A stretch of DNA of 64,000 bases from Ophiobolus disseminans (taxonomy: Eukaryota > Ascomycota > Dothideomycetes > Pleosporales > Phaeosphaeriaceae), in NCBI GenBank assembly GCA_010093685.1, contig MU006238.1, positions 748,129-812,128 on the forward strand, written 5' to 3'. Position 1 is the first letter of the stretch, and every line of letters begins with the position of its first letter. Made by a program: the position numbers and the translations under genes. The notes under the pieces were generated by a model. The model saw only the letters and a list, made by a program, of their open reading frames with translations. It ran no database searches and was not told the DNA's origin. Positions 10,794 through 22,031 of the stretch are shown piece by piece.

Positions 10794-13093
10794 ATGGATT
10801 TACTCCACAACACCGATATTGCCAATGGCGAGAACATCAAAGAAGGCAATTTCTTTCAGAGATGCCTCGAGGAGTCCAAGAAGTGTTTGGTTCGTCTCGG
10901 TGAACAATTGGAGCTGCGTGGACGAATGGACAATGTACATGACAGCGAACTCCCGAAGATATGGAAAATCGCCCAAAGGTTCTGGCCGTTGATACACCAT
11001 ATCTACCTCGCGACCGGTCATGTTCTCTTGAGGCACAATTTTGGAATAATGGTGGGACTGGCTTCTCTTACGCACATGACCGACTTACTAACAGTGATAG
11101 TTTATGGAGACACCAATCAAATACGCAACGCCAACACGGACAAGGCTCGCGCTAGTGCGCATTTTGAAATACTCGTCGTACCCAGTTCGCGGTCGGCGAC
11201 CAACGAGACGCATGATCAAAATCTGGATCGTTCCATCTCGCGCCGCGGTGCCAATAAGACGCTCCTAGTCACGAACAAGTGCGATGTCAGTATGCCCATA
11301 ACCCGAAGCTTCTCTTACTTACAGCATACATAAAAACAATGTCATGATATAGCGCAGGTGATCAAGGATATCAACGAGGAGCCGTTCCTTACTCTCCAGG
11401 CGCGTCTCGAGGAGATCAGGCCCCAAGAGGAGGACTTAGAAGACACGGACAAAGATGACGAAGAAGCCAATCAGACTACTGCCGACATTGATACATATAA
11501 GGAGATTGTACTCAAGGCAGCCAGACTAGCGTACATCCTTCGCGAAGGCGCAAAGATTCAAGCCCACGTTCAATCAAAGGGGATAGACCAACTTTCAACA
11601 TCTGCGCGACAGTTCCAGCTTTGCAAGGCACGGAAACCGGAGAGCCCACCAATTCTAGACATCTTCGCGACCGGCATTCCCGCTCTTCGCATTTTTCTAC
11701 TCGGTTTACCAGCTCGCACGAACTACCGAGCTCTACGCAACCACATTTTCGACACGCTGCCTGACATAGTTGTCAAAAGCAAACAGCTTCAGGTCAACTT
11801 TGTGGGCGACGAGGGCTATGCGCAGATGAGAGAAAATCTAGCACACGAAATACCAATCTTGAAGGACGCCCTGATGAACCTTTCAACCACGCTGGTTCAA
11901 GACCGCATCACTCTCCCTTGGGAAGAGATCAGGCTCAGATCCACATCCTCCCAATGCTGAAGGATGTGCTCATCCTCTGGTCGTCCCCCAAAACTTACTA
12001 TCAGACCTTTGCAAAGATGCTGCGCGAGAATGGCCTTCCGAAAAACGGACTGGCTTTCGGTCAGAATCTGAATAAGCAGATATCACAGATTTTCATGCCT
12101 CATGTTCATGCCTGGGCCGACAACATGCTTGTGCGAATAGAAGATCTCGCTACCTCTATCAATGATCCACTCAAGCACTACTGACAAAGCTCGAGGAGTG
12201 TTTGTTAGCTTCATCTGGCGATGCTCGGTTGAAGGCTACAGCAATTTAATCACTCCATGACGCAATGCATCGCATTCGTATCGCGCGATGAACTTCCGGC
12301 TCTATTGCGGCGGAACTTGGGGGATGAACGCTTCAATTACACGACGGAAAGTAACATCCTCTCTCCAGTCGCACAAGTTATACGGCCCCTCTATCAGAGG
12401 ACCCTACAACAAGGCTGCTCTGTTCCTAGCGGATGCAAGTACGACATCCTCGCAAACCACCTGAGAGATTTGGCTGTGCCTGAGCAACCTGGTGAGCCGG
12501 TCACCTCTCCCTTTGCGATGAATATGACAAACGATTCATTCCTCTGCTGGAGATCGGCGTGCGACTCATTCAACCAAGAGGGGATGAGGGCGCTCGAGGA
12601 CTTCGCTATGGTTACCCAGTACCTTGTCAACCAGGGGGACTATGCGACTATCGAGCACATAAGGTTCCGACAGGAGTTGGAGGGTTTGCTACCGGCTTTC
12701 GAGGAAAGTCTCGCCACAGTCCAGCGTCAGTTCCCTGGGCAAGAAGACCACCCACATCATGCCTCGAGTCCAAAGAAGTCCAAGTCCAAGTCCAAGTCCA
12801 AGTCCAAGGGTGGCTCTGACAGTGCGGTAATGCACCCTCCCGCCTCGTTACCCAACCTATCCAACGTTCAGCGCTTCATGGCTGCGCCACCCAGAGTATT
12901 AGCACGTGCATCATCTACATTCCCTACCTTGCCTTTGCAGTACGGAAGACCTATCTCGCAGTCTTTTCAGCAAGATGGCATTCCACATATGCCCTATTCC
13001 AACTTCAGAGCACGAGCGACAACGGCCGGACCGGCAAACCCTCAAGATGGTCCGGCGAAGAGCCAGGATATGTCGTGGTCTGGACAGCATTGA
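10794..13093 (+). pseudogene. Broken large-GTPase-like gene (dynamin/SLIP-GC-like remnant)
   Basis: Coding-like sequence runs for 2.3 kb but in changing frames. From ATG 10794 a frame includes YGDTNQIRNANT, a remnant of a G3-like region of this family, then LLVTNKCD, a G4 motif (N/TKxD). A clean 72 nt phase-0 intron (11286-11357) leads to VIKDINEEP and a helical region with the family-like phrase ATGIPALRIFLLGLP. The frame then switches near 11920 without a normal intron, stops at 12184, continues in another frame to about 12250, and resumes in another from about 12257 to 13093. No P-loop (GxxxxGKS) is found. The family call (fungal nuclear-GTPase/SLIP-GC-like) rests on the G3/G4 remnants and general layout, so it is tentative. 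The gene is most likely a pseudogene. Confidence 0.5.
12776..12808 (+). repeat. AAGTCC hexamer repeat
   Basis: About five tandem copies of the six-base unit, read in frame as alternating Lys-Ser near the end of the broken GTPase locus. Confidence 0.85.
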
Positions 13094-13751
13094 TGCGTAG
13101 TTAATCATTGCTCCACAACGAGAGTAGGCTTTGTTCATTTTGTTTTGCTATGCCCTAGAGGCGTCCTAATTTCTCCCAGTTACGGGGACCGAGATAGCCA
13201 GTATGCACGCGTCCTTAGTGTTTTCTTACCCCACCTCAAAGATAGGAAACTGGCCAGGTACAAGAGCTATGGTTGGGTCAACACAGTGGTTTCATAGCGA
13301 ATGTTAATTGTTTCAATGCAAGTGTTTGACACAACCACCATGAGCAGATACCAGTAATTGTGAAGAGCATCCACGTACATTCGCACTTTCCAGTGACAAC
13401 TACGTCGAAAAGACGAGTGCAACACTCGACGATTTTTGAAGTCACTGCATTCGACGATTTTTAATAGAGGTGAGTGATGGAAGAGGTGTGTGGTGTGGAG
13501 GCATGGTTGGTCGTCATAGCTCCGTTTGCCGCGGCCCATCACAGACAGCTCTCCGCAAGCATCCCACGCTAACTACCAAACACCACCATGCGCTACGTAC
13601 CTTGAACACTCTCTTCAAACGTCCTTTCATTTCTGGACTTTGTATATTACTTCTGGTTGCACTAATTGGCGCATACATCGCTACTTCTATTACTATCGCA
13701 TCCCCACGCTGCCGCCTCACTCGCAATCGAGCCCTCGGGGCAGTCGCAACC
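13094..13751. other. Intergenic, EXO70 upstream region
   Basis: Although one frame is open from 13470, its residues before 13752 (rich in His, Ser and Thr) do not resemble Exo70, so this is taken as promoter and 5' leader. Two near-identical short phrases containing CGACGATTTTT occur at about 13428 and 13452. Confidence 0.55.
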
Positions 13752-15682
13752 ATGGTCGGCCCACGCAAAGCGGCGCTCGCGGAGGAGAGTGCCGAGGTGG
13801 AAGTGCTCTTCGCCAACATGGACAAGATGAAGACGCTCACCAAGAAGATCCAAGCAAGCGTGAACAGGCTGGATGCCAGCGGGAAGGCAGTGCAAGAGGC
13901 TATCAGTCCCATCTATGGCAGCACGCAAAAACTCCAAATCGCGAATGCAAACATCGACCGGGTGATTGAGGCGATTGAGAAACTCCGAGCACCGCGCGAG
14001 CAGTCCGACCGGGAGGAGAGAATCATTCGCGCTGGGCCGGGCCGAGGGGACCTGAGAGACTACATCGCGTCGCTCGACCGCACCACCATCGCCCTCGCAG
14101 ACCTCAAGCGCACCAACCTTCGCTCCAACGAGAAAGCCGTGGCCCAGCTCGCCGGGCTCCTCAAGCTGGGTAACAAGCAGTTGGAGGATGTCTTCCGGGG
14201 GTTGTTGCAGGAGTCTTCGCGAGAGAAGGTGCAGCCTCTGGAATACGTCGCTAAGAGTACGTCTATCATGCAAGATACGAAGAGCCTTACTAATCAGTTG
14301 CAGATAACCCATTTCCCCTGATTCCGCAAGACCAACTCTCCACGTTGCGCGCTATCAACGCCCACATCTCCAAATCCTTCGCCCAGTTATCACAAAGCGA
14401 CCTCTCCCAGACTCCAACACAACGCCTATACGCGGATGTGCGGGGCGGCTATCTGGAGAGCTCACTAGCCAGTCTTGCCCAAGCATCTATCAGCACAGCG
14501 AGGAAACAGCAAGGGCAGGAAGGCGCATTATACAGACAGGGTACAAATGGAATCGGCACCTACGTCGCGGCCATTGAAGGCATCTTCGTGGCCGAGTACG
14601 ACAATATCACAAACATATTTCCTCGGGAAGAGTGGAGTTTGGTGTGCGAAGCGGCCTGTCAAGCTTCGCTGAGCGAGTTCAACAAGACTCTACGCGAGCT
14701 CAATGGCCACATCCAGAAGAACCTCCTGACGGACTGCTTTCTCGGCTACGAGATCTGTGGGATGGTGAGGGTCCTGTCTATACGCCTGCAGGACACCACG
14801 GGAAGCCTGAAGGGCCAAATATACGACAGCGTCAAGCCGGTCCGGGAAACCTCCAAGATGTCCATGAGCAAGCTGCTGGAGGATGTGCGCTCAAAGACGA
14901 ATAGCTTAATAGCCCTGCCAATGGATGGCGCCTCGGTATCAATCACAACAGAAACAATGCGGCGCTTGCAGGAGATGACAAACTACTTGGAGCCTTTGTC
15001 GTCGATTCTGGTCTCATTGGGTGCCGGCGGTTGGAAATCTGGCGCGACGAACAACCCCGCCACGACTCTGGATGTCGGGCCTGACTCGCTGAAACTATTT
15101 GGCGAGTACGCGGGTGACACCGTCGACACGCTCTTGTCGAACATTGCAGGCAAAGCAAGGGTCTTGCTGAAAGGAAAGAGCTTGCAGGGCATTTTCATTG
15201 CAAATAACGTCTCAATCGTCATGCGGATCATTCGCTCCTCTGAGCTGGCGCCGCTCATGGAAGGGTACGCGAAGAAGCTCAACGACTGGCGGAAGCAGGG
15301 CACAGCCATGTATCTCGAGGCCTGGCGCGAGCCGTCTGGTCATCTGCTGGATGTGCAATACACCAACCGCAGCAAGGAGCGCCCACAATCAGGCGGCGTG
15401 GAATCGGCGGTCATAGTGAAGGCGCTCGGCTCCAAGGACAAGGATGCTATCAAAGAGAAGTTCAAGAGCTTCAACACTAGTTTCGATGCACTGGTAGCGA
15501 GCCACAAGACATACGCGATGGAGCCTGAAGTCCGAAACCAGTTGAGCAAGGAGGTACAAAACATCATCGAGCCGCTGTACAACCGCTTCTACGACCGGTA
15601 TCGCGAGATTGACAAGGGCAAGGGTAAGTACGTCAAGTACGACAAGAGCGAGCTCAACAGGGCGCTGGCGAGCTTCTCTTGA
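13752..15682 (+). CDS. EXO70: Exocyst complex subunit Exo70 (627 aa)
   Basis: Exons 13752-14256 and 14304-15682 with a 47 nt intron (donor GTACGT, branch TACTAAT). Exo70 is a membrane-binding subunit of the exocyst, which tethers secretory vesicles to sites of polarised growth, binding PI(4,5)P2 and Rho GTPases. What is seen: an N-terminal coiled-coil region (EVEVLFANMDKMKTLTKKI, residues about 16-34), the conserved NNPFPLIPQ phrase straddling the splice, and a long all-helical C-terminal half with basic patches, including the Exo70-type ending (EVQNIIEPLYNRFYDRYREI, then KYVKYDKSELNRAL). The length matches fungal Exo70 proteins. The start at MVGPRKAAL is chosen because the upstream part of the open frame shows no similarity. 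It lies head to tail with the septin, another cell-polarity gene. Confidence 0.95.
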
Positions 15683-16583
15683 GACGGTGGACGCGGCGTT
15701 TGTCTGGAGTTTTGCGCAGAATACCCTTTGGATGCATTGCTTAAGCGTCGCGATGGGCTGTATAACAGCCCGAATTATGCAGGTGCCGGTGTTGTGATTG
15801 GATAGGCTCTATGTGATACTCGGCGGCCCACTGACTACATACGCGTCTATGGAGCCACGCTACCACTATATGCATGGTGTACTCAACACCCAAGGTCAGA
15901 CTGCCAGTGTATAATGATGATATGTGTTGATGCAGCGGCCCTGGTCGTGCCTGCCTGCCGAACAAAGCACGGCAGCTGCCACACGTGACCGCCTTTTCCT
16001 GCCAGCTGCAACGGCCGCGACTGCCTGCGAGTACAGAGCAAAGGAGTAGCGCACACCAACCTTTCTCGACCAAGCTGCAACCTGTCAATTGCACTCTGCA
16101 TTCACTCACCTCGACTCGGCACCAAGTTCTGCATCTCTCCCGCGTGGTAGTGAGCGTTTAGAGTTCGGTCGCGAGGCGGGGATTTTTGGCTAGCGCCCAT
16201 TTCTTCGACGTTGCTCCCAATCCCTGCGTAGACCCCTTTCCTCCAACGAGGTCAATCGCACCACGACTTCCTCCCCAACATCGCACCCTCCATCCGCACC
16301 ACGCCATTCTCGCTCGCCGTGCCTGCAACTCTTCTATCCCATTGTTTCGAGTGCATTCATCACACGAGAGCATCCCTAAACCCAACTGGTACGTCAAGGT
16401 CCCCTAACGCCTCGTTTCACTATTTCTCCAGGTTTTGGCCTGGCGTCGCGTCTCCATATTGTCAGACGGCCACCACGAGCGGCGCCGACCCGCAATTGAA
16501 GACGCCCGCTGACATCACGCTCACCCTGCAGGAGCTTCTCTCACTGACGGCATCTCGACTGCGTCTGCCGCACCATCAACATC
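15683..16583. other. Intergenic, septin promoter and 5' leader
   Basis: No gene recognised. Contains a CACGTG palindrome near 15982 and pyrimidine-rich sequence towards the septin start, as is common before fungal transcription starts. Confidence 0.55.
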
Positions 16584-18265
16584 ATGGGTGAGCCCTCCCG
16601 ACCTCGCTCGCGACTCCGATCCTTCACCCAGGGACCGGTACCGCTAGGCACGTAGGCAAATACTCTTCAGCAGGGGGTTTCGGACAGCCTCGTGCGGCTC
16701 TGACACCCGTTGCTGTCGCCCATTGCCCACCTGCCTTGCGGTCGCGCTCTTTCTACCGGCAGGGGCTAACACTCAGACGCAGAAGCAAACGGCGCATCGC
16801 CCATCCAACCCACACGTGCCTCTCCATCACCCCCCGCCTCTTCAAGCGGCCCCTTCGCCATGGATGCCACGCTGTCGCAGGCTAATGGCCAGCAACAAGC
16901 GCCACACACTGTGTCTGCTAAGAACCCCAAGGCTGCCGCTGCCATGGCCAATGACATGAATATCGTGCGAAGGAAGCTCACTGGCTACGTCGGCTTCGCA
17001 AACCTGCCTAATCAGTGGCACCGCAAAAGTGTGCGCAAGGGTTTCAATTTCAACGTCATGGTTGTCGGTACGTGTCACTTCACCGCCGCTCAGCAGCAGG
17101 AAACTAACTCTCGCACCAGGCGAGTCTGGTCTCGGAAAGTCGACTTTGGTAAACACGCTGTTCAACACGTCGCTGTACCCACCCAAGGAGCGCAAGCCGC
17201 CGAGTCTCGACATCTCGAAGACTGTTTCCGTGCAGTCTATCAGCGCTGACATTGAGGAGAACGGTGTCCGCCTGCGGTTGACGGTCGTCGACACGCCTGG
17301 CTTTGGTGACTTCATCAACAACGATGGATCGTGGGACCCCATCGTCCAGAACATTGAGCAGCGGTTCGACTCGTACCTGGACGCGGAGAACAAGGTTAAT
17401 AGAATGAACGTGGTCGACAACCGCATCCACGCCGTCGTATACTTCATCCAGCCCACCGGCCACTCGCTCAAGCCAATGGACATTGAGGTGATGAAGAGGC
17501 TCCACACCAAGGTTAACCTTATTCCGGTCATCGCCAAGGCCGACACTGTCACAGACGATGATCTGGACAACTACAAAAAGAGGGTGAGTTTGATCCCCAC
17601 GCTACATTTATCCTTACTAACACCCTCAGATCCTCGCAGACATCGCATACCATAAGATCCAGATCTTCGAGGGCCCACGCTACGAGCTAGACGACGAGGA
17701 GACAATCGCCGAGAACCAGGAAATCATGAGCAAGGTTCCCTTCGCTGTTGTTGGCTCCAACGCCGAGATCACCACTCCAGATGGCCGCAAGGTTAGGGGC
17801 CGACAGCTACCATGGGGTGTGGTCGAGGTAGACAACGAGGAGCACTGCGACTTCGTCAAGCTGCGACAGATGCTCATCCGTACTCACATGGAAGAGCTCA
17901 AGGAGAACACCAACAACGTTCTGTATGAAAACTACCGATCCGAGAAGCTCACGTCGATGGGCATCCAGCAAGACTCGACGGTCTTCAAGGAGATCAACCC
18001 TGCGGTCAAGCAGGAAGAGGAGCGCTCGCTGCATGAGCAGAAGCTCCAGAAGATGGAGATGGAAATGAAGATGGTGTTCCAGCAGAAGGTGCAGGAGAAG
18101 GAGAGCAAGCTGCGCCAGAGCGAAGAGGAGCTGTACGCCCGACACAAGGAGATGAAGGACCAGCTGGACCGCCAACGACACGAACTCGAGGAGAAGAAGT
18201 CACGCATCGAGTCGGGACGGCCGATAGAGGAGAAGGGCAAGAGAAAGGGCTTCTCTCTCCGCTAA
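16584..18265 (+). CDS. CDC3: Septin, Cdc3/AspB type (464 aa)
   Basis: Exons 16584-16587, 16777-17067, 17120-17583 and 17630-18265. The first exon is just ATGG, followed by a 189 nt intron with a CTAAC branch, and joins to give [17 protein letters not shown]. Septins are filament-forming GTPases at septa and polarity sites. What is seen: the polybasic phosphoinositide-binding stretch [11 protein letters not shown], the P-loop GESGLGKS (split by an intron after its first base), switch II/G3 DTPGFGD, G4 AKAD, the septin unique element, and a C-terminal coiled coil (about residues 360-440) rich in Glu, Lys and Gln. The phrase [15 protein letters not shown] is characteristic of the Cdc3/AspB group. 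A shorter protein starting at MDATL (16860) is possible if the first exon is skipped, but the spliced N-terminus keeps a perfect frame. Confidence 0.95.
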
Positions 18266-19314
18266 GCACTGGCGGCGTAGCGGTGGGAAGGTGCCTGCTC
18301 TTCGCCTGGTCTGCACGGCTCGGACGGCACAAAAGCTCTTTTTCCTTTCTCAGCTCCCTCTTACCAGACCTTGTTTAATATAATGCCGCCTGACGATGTC
18401 ACTGGGTGCTATCGGCAAAAAGGATAATACAGCGGTGCGATTTTGGGGATGGCGGACAGCGGTGCCTAGTGGTGCTGCGGTCCGGGTCGTTGATTGATAC
18501 CAACAAGTGTGCACTCTTTTCCGGTTCCCTTACTTCACTTCGGTTCTCTTATTTTTTTTAGTAGCTGGGCAGCTGTTCTTCAGAGGGCGGAGTGGGGAGT
18601 GAGGGACAGCTTCTTTTCATGTATTCTACAGAGTATCCTAGTAGCGAATTTCGTTTGTGCAGAGTTGTTTCACCTGGCATGTCACGCTTGACTTGGTGTC
18701 GTGACTATATACCGTGAAAACGCAAATGACGTGACCATGCTTCTGGGGACCACCTGGGCACGCTTATCAGGCAGTGTAGCACATGCATTTCTCGCTGGAG
18801 GCGTCGCGGCTGAGGAGATCGTCAGGGTGCGGCGAGTGGTCGGGGCGCTAGCAGGATGATGCGCGCCCACTGGCCGTCAAGGCATTTCGTCACCGCGCAA
18901 ACGCCCGAATTTCTGGTTTAGCTGCCCGCTTCTGCCCACTACAAAGACCCATTCCATCGTCCCTGCTCTGCCTGCACCCTCGCCGTAATAGCTTCGACTG
19001 CACTACATTGAGCTTTGAAGTATATACTTCGTTTCGGACCCTCTATCCTCTTTGGTAAGTGGAGTCCCCGGCCATGCAGCGCCGCAGCATCATCGCAGAG
19101 CGGGTCCTGGTGCCGCCTGGTCAGAACACGGTCCCAGCCACCGCTCTTGCCAGCTTGCATCTTCACCCCCCTCCACGACCTCAAACAACAGTTGCAGCTC
19201 AACAGACTGTCACTCGACCCATTGAGAGCCTCATTTTCTATCAGGGACCCCGCTGACCGTCCAAGCTAGCCGATTACGTAGCCCACACGACACTGACAGC
19301 TGCCAAAACTCACA
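18266..19314. other. Intergenic between septin and Pom33-like gene
   Basis: About 1 kb without a recognisable gene; septin 3' region with T-rich stretches near 18550, then the 5' region of the next plus-strand gene. Confidence 0.55.
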
Positions 19315-20209
19315 ATGGCTCCCCCACCGCCTGCCACGCTGCCCTTGGGCCAGCGCCTCGCAGCCCTTGCGCAGACGCTGCAGTTTGCGTGGTTCGCAGG
19401 TCACGTTACCCTGCTCCTGGCCACGCTGCGCTACACGCTGAGCTACTTCACCCTCAACTACAACTCGCGATGGGCCAGCTTCTCGTATCGCCTCGCCTTC
19501 CTGTCTGCGTGCGTCACATACGGCATAGTAGTCTACAAGGCGTATCGCGCCCGCATGAGGACCGGAAAGCAGGGCGGCGTTCTTGCCTTGGCCACAGATG
19601 AGAATGTGCAGTATCTGAGTACGTTTTCCTCCGGCATTCCCCGCATCACACGAGCTAACGCCCTTCCCCACAGTCATGGCGCTCGTCTGGCTCTTCTCGC
19701 GCCAGATCCCGCTCGCCGTCACGCCCTTTGCAGTCTACTCAATCTTCCACGTCGCCACCTATGTGCGCTCCAACCTGCTCCCCACCATCCAGCCTCCCCC
19801 GGCCTCGACCCCCGCGGGCGCCAAGCAGGCTTCCGGCGCCTCAGAGGCCATTGGCAAGTTCATTAAGGAGTACTATGACATGTCCATGACGCTCGTCGCT
19901 ATGCTTGAGATTGGCCTGTGGTTCCGCGTCGTCGGCTCTGCGCTACTGTTCCAGAAGGGCAGCTGGATCCTGCTCGTCGTCTACACCGTCTTCTTCCGCG
20001 CGCGTGTTGCCCAGAGCAGCTTCGTCCAGGAGGCCATCCACTCGCTCACCGCACGCATCGATGCCCAGCTCGCTAACCAGAGCACCCCGCCCGCCGCTCG
20101 CAACGCCTGGGGCACCTTCAAGGGCATCATCCGCCAGGCCGCTGATGCAACTGATATCCGCAAGTACGTCGGCGGACAGCAGCAGGGCGTCCCTAAGAAG
20201 GCGCAGTAA
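19315..20209 (+). CDS. POM33: Pom33/TMEM33 family ER-nuclear envelope membrane protein (279 aa)
   Basis: Exons 19315-19618 and 19674-20209 with a 55 nt intron (branch GCTAAC). Family members (yeast Pom33/Per33, fission-yeast Tts1, animal TMEM33) sit in the ER and nuclear envelope, shape tubular ER and help distribute nuclear pores. What is seen: hydrophobic segments at about residues 22-50, 60-80, 100-130 and 180-215, joined by short basic loops, and a C-terminal amphipathic region (about 225-265) with FKGIIRQAADATDIRKYVGG, as expected of the membrane-binding tail. There is no cleavable signal peptide. The Pro-rich loop after residue 135 (QPPPASTPAG) is low-complexity. Start chosen at the first ATG (MAPPPPATLP), directly followed by conserved-looking helices. 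Confidence 0.88.
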
Positions 20210-20944
20210 GCGTCTCGACATCGGAAAGGGCAATGACCTGTCTCCAGCGGCTTGCGGTGAAATGGTTGCTGGAGATCACATGGTACGAATCTTGACGACG
20301 TTACGGCAGTCATGAGGGAGTGTTTGGTACTGGTACGAGGGTAAGGAAATTGGCAGGAGGAGAGCGTTCGAATTGAAATCGAAGGAGGATATCCAAAGCG
20401 GTATGGCAAGTTTACGATTGGCAGCGATGGGGTGGATGAAAAGTAGGTGCCGCCGTTCGGCAAATGTAGCTTCGTGTCTTGAGCGGACATGATTAGCTTG
20501 AGGTTATGACATTCGCAAATCATTATATCGATATTTTGTTTGCTCATTACACGGTGTTCATGACATAACATGCAGTGTTAATACTGTGTATGTTCTGAAC
20601 CATGGACAGGCCAATCGCAGACATGCTTAGCATATGCCGCCGTCTGAGAATTCGAAGAACAGGATACGCATTTGGGGAGGATAGAGCATGTGGCATATTC
20701 GTGTGCATATGTCCACCACGGGCAACCACTGGTGAAAATTGTCACTTACATATCTCAGGACGGAGTTGGCGAAACCCGATCACGGGTAGGTAATGTTTGT
20801 TTTTTGAACAGTTATAAGCACACATGCACTTAGAAAAATGCTTCCCCAAGAAACCAACAAGTCTAGGTAAATATATCCTCAGAGACATCTTTCTGGCGCC
20901 TATTCAAACCCCACACTTACCCTACAATGCCCCTCCCCCAAATA
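20210..20944. other. Intergenic
   Basis: No gene recognised; the 3' side of the Pom33-like gene, then the region upstream of the oxidoreductase pseudogene. Confidence 0.5.
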
Positions 20945-22031
20945 ATGATAGCGATCTAACACCTCACACCCGGCCGCCCTTCCGTCCTACAAATAAAACA
21001 CAACACCCGCCTCCCCGTCCCCGCGGCGAACGAAATCTTAGTCAAGAACGAGTTCGTGGGCGTCAACTTCGTCGACACGTGCGTCCCCCGTCCCCCCCCT
21101 TCCCTCTCCCTAACCCCCTTACCACAAACCCCACACAGATACTACCGCACCGCGCTCCTGCCCCCACCCCGCACGGCATCCTGGGCCGCGAAGCAGAAGG
21201 CCGCGTCGCGGCTCTCGGATCCGGTGTCGAGAACTTTGCAGTAGGAGAGCGCGTCGTGTATCTCGGCATAGGGGCGTATGCGGAATATACATGTTGCGCT
21301 GCAGAACATGCGTACCGCGTGCTTAGCACCATCCCGCCGGGAACAAGCACTGCGTCGCTGCTCCAGGGGTTATTTGCACTTACGCTCGTCGAGAAGATTG
21401 CGCGTGTGAAGGAAGGGGCGTGGGTTCTTGTTTACTCTGCGGCTGGTGGGGTTGGGGGGTGGATATGCTAACTAGTAGTCGGGCTGGGGCGCGGGTGATA
21501 GGGTGTGTTGGCACGATTGGCAAGGTTAGTGTTGCGCGGGAGAACGGTGCGGAGTGTGTAGTGTGTTACTTAGACGAGCAGGATTTTGTGGGTAGGGTGA
21601 TGGAAGTAACAGGCGGGCGGGGCGTGGGTGTTGTATTTGATGGTGTGGGGCGTGATTAGACGGAAAATAACGGCCATGTTGTTGCTCGGGGAGGCACAAT
21701 CATCGTATATGGCGCGGCGGTATGTGGCTTCGTTCTTTCTTTGACTAATGTGATTGTTAACGTCGTGGTATAATAGTCAGGTCTCCCAGGCTCGATTTCC
21801 GCGGATATACTAGCCGCGAAGCAAGTTAGATTCTACGGGCCTGGCGAGAGTGCGTTGATGCGGAATTTTGGCGACGATTTCGACATGTGATGTGGCAAGC
21901 TCTTTGCTGCCATGGCAAGGTATGAGATCAAGGTTCGGATCCACGGTATTTATGCGCTCGAGGATATTGTGGGTATTCATGAGGATCTGGAGGCAAGGAG
22001 GACGGTGGGGAAGGTGCTTGTGAAGATATGA
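20945..22031 (+). pseudogene. NADPH:quinone oxidoreductase (zeta-crystallin type) pseudogene
   Basis: Similarity to the medium-chain dehydrogenase/reductase quinone oxidoreductase family runs across the whole length. The ATG at 20945 is followed by an in-frame TAA at codon 5 (probable CAA). It then reads RLPVPAANEILVKNEFVG and NFVDT, followed by a proper 60 nt intron (21079-21138) and YYRT. A frameshift precedes GILGREAEGRVAALGSG. The Rossmann motif region AAGGVGG is followed by an in-frame TAA (probable CAA) at about 21469 and a single-base shift before GARVIG. A TAG follows FDGVGRD. A TGA (probable CGA) interrupts the last part before GKVLVKI and the natural stop at 22031. Family enzymes reduce quinones and alpha,beta-unsaturated carbonyls using NADPH; this copy cannot make a working enzyme. 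Confidence 0.88.

Noticed and set aside
11890..11933. A 44-base segment with donor GTTCAA that would repair the frame switch in the broken GTPase locus
   Set aside because: Donor is non-consensus and further breaks follow downstream, so decay is more likely than a rare intron.
16842..17570. Long minus-strand frame opposite the septin
   Set aside because: It is the shadow of a strongly conserved septin on the other strand, with no family features of its own.
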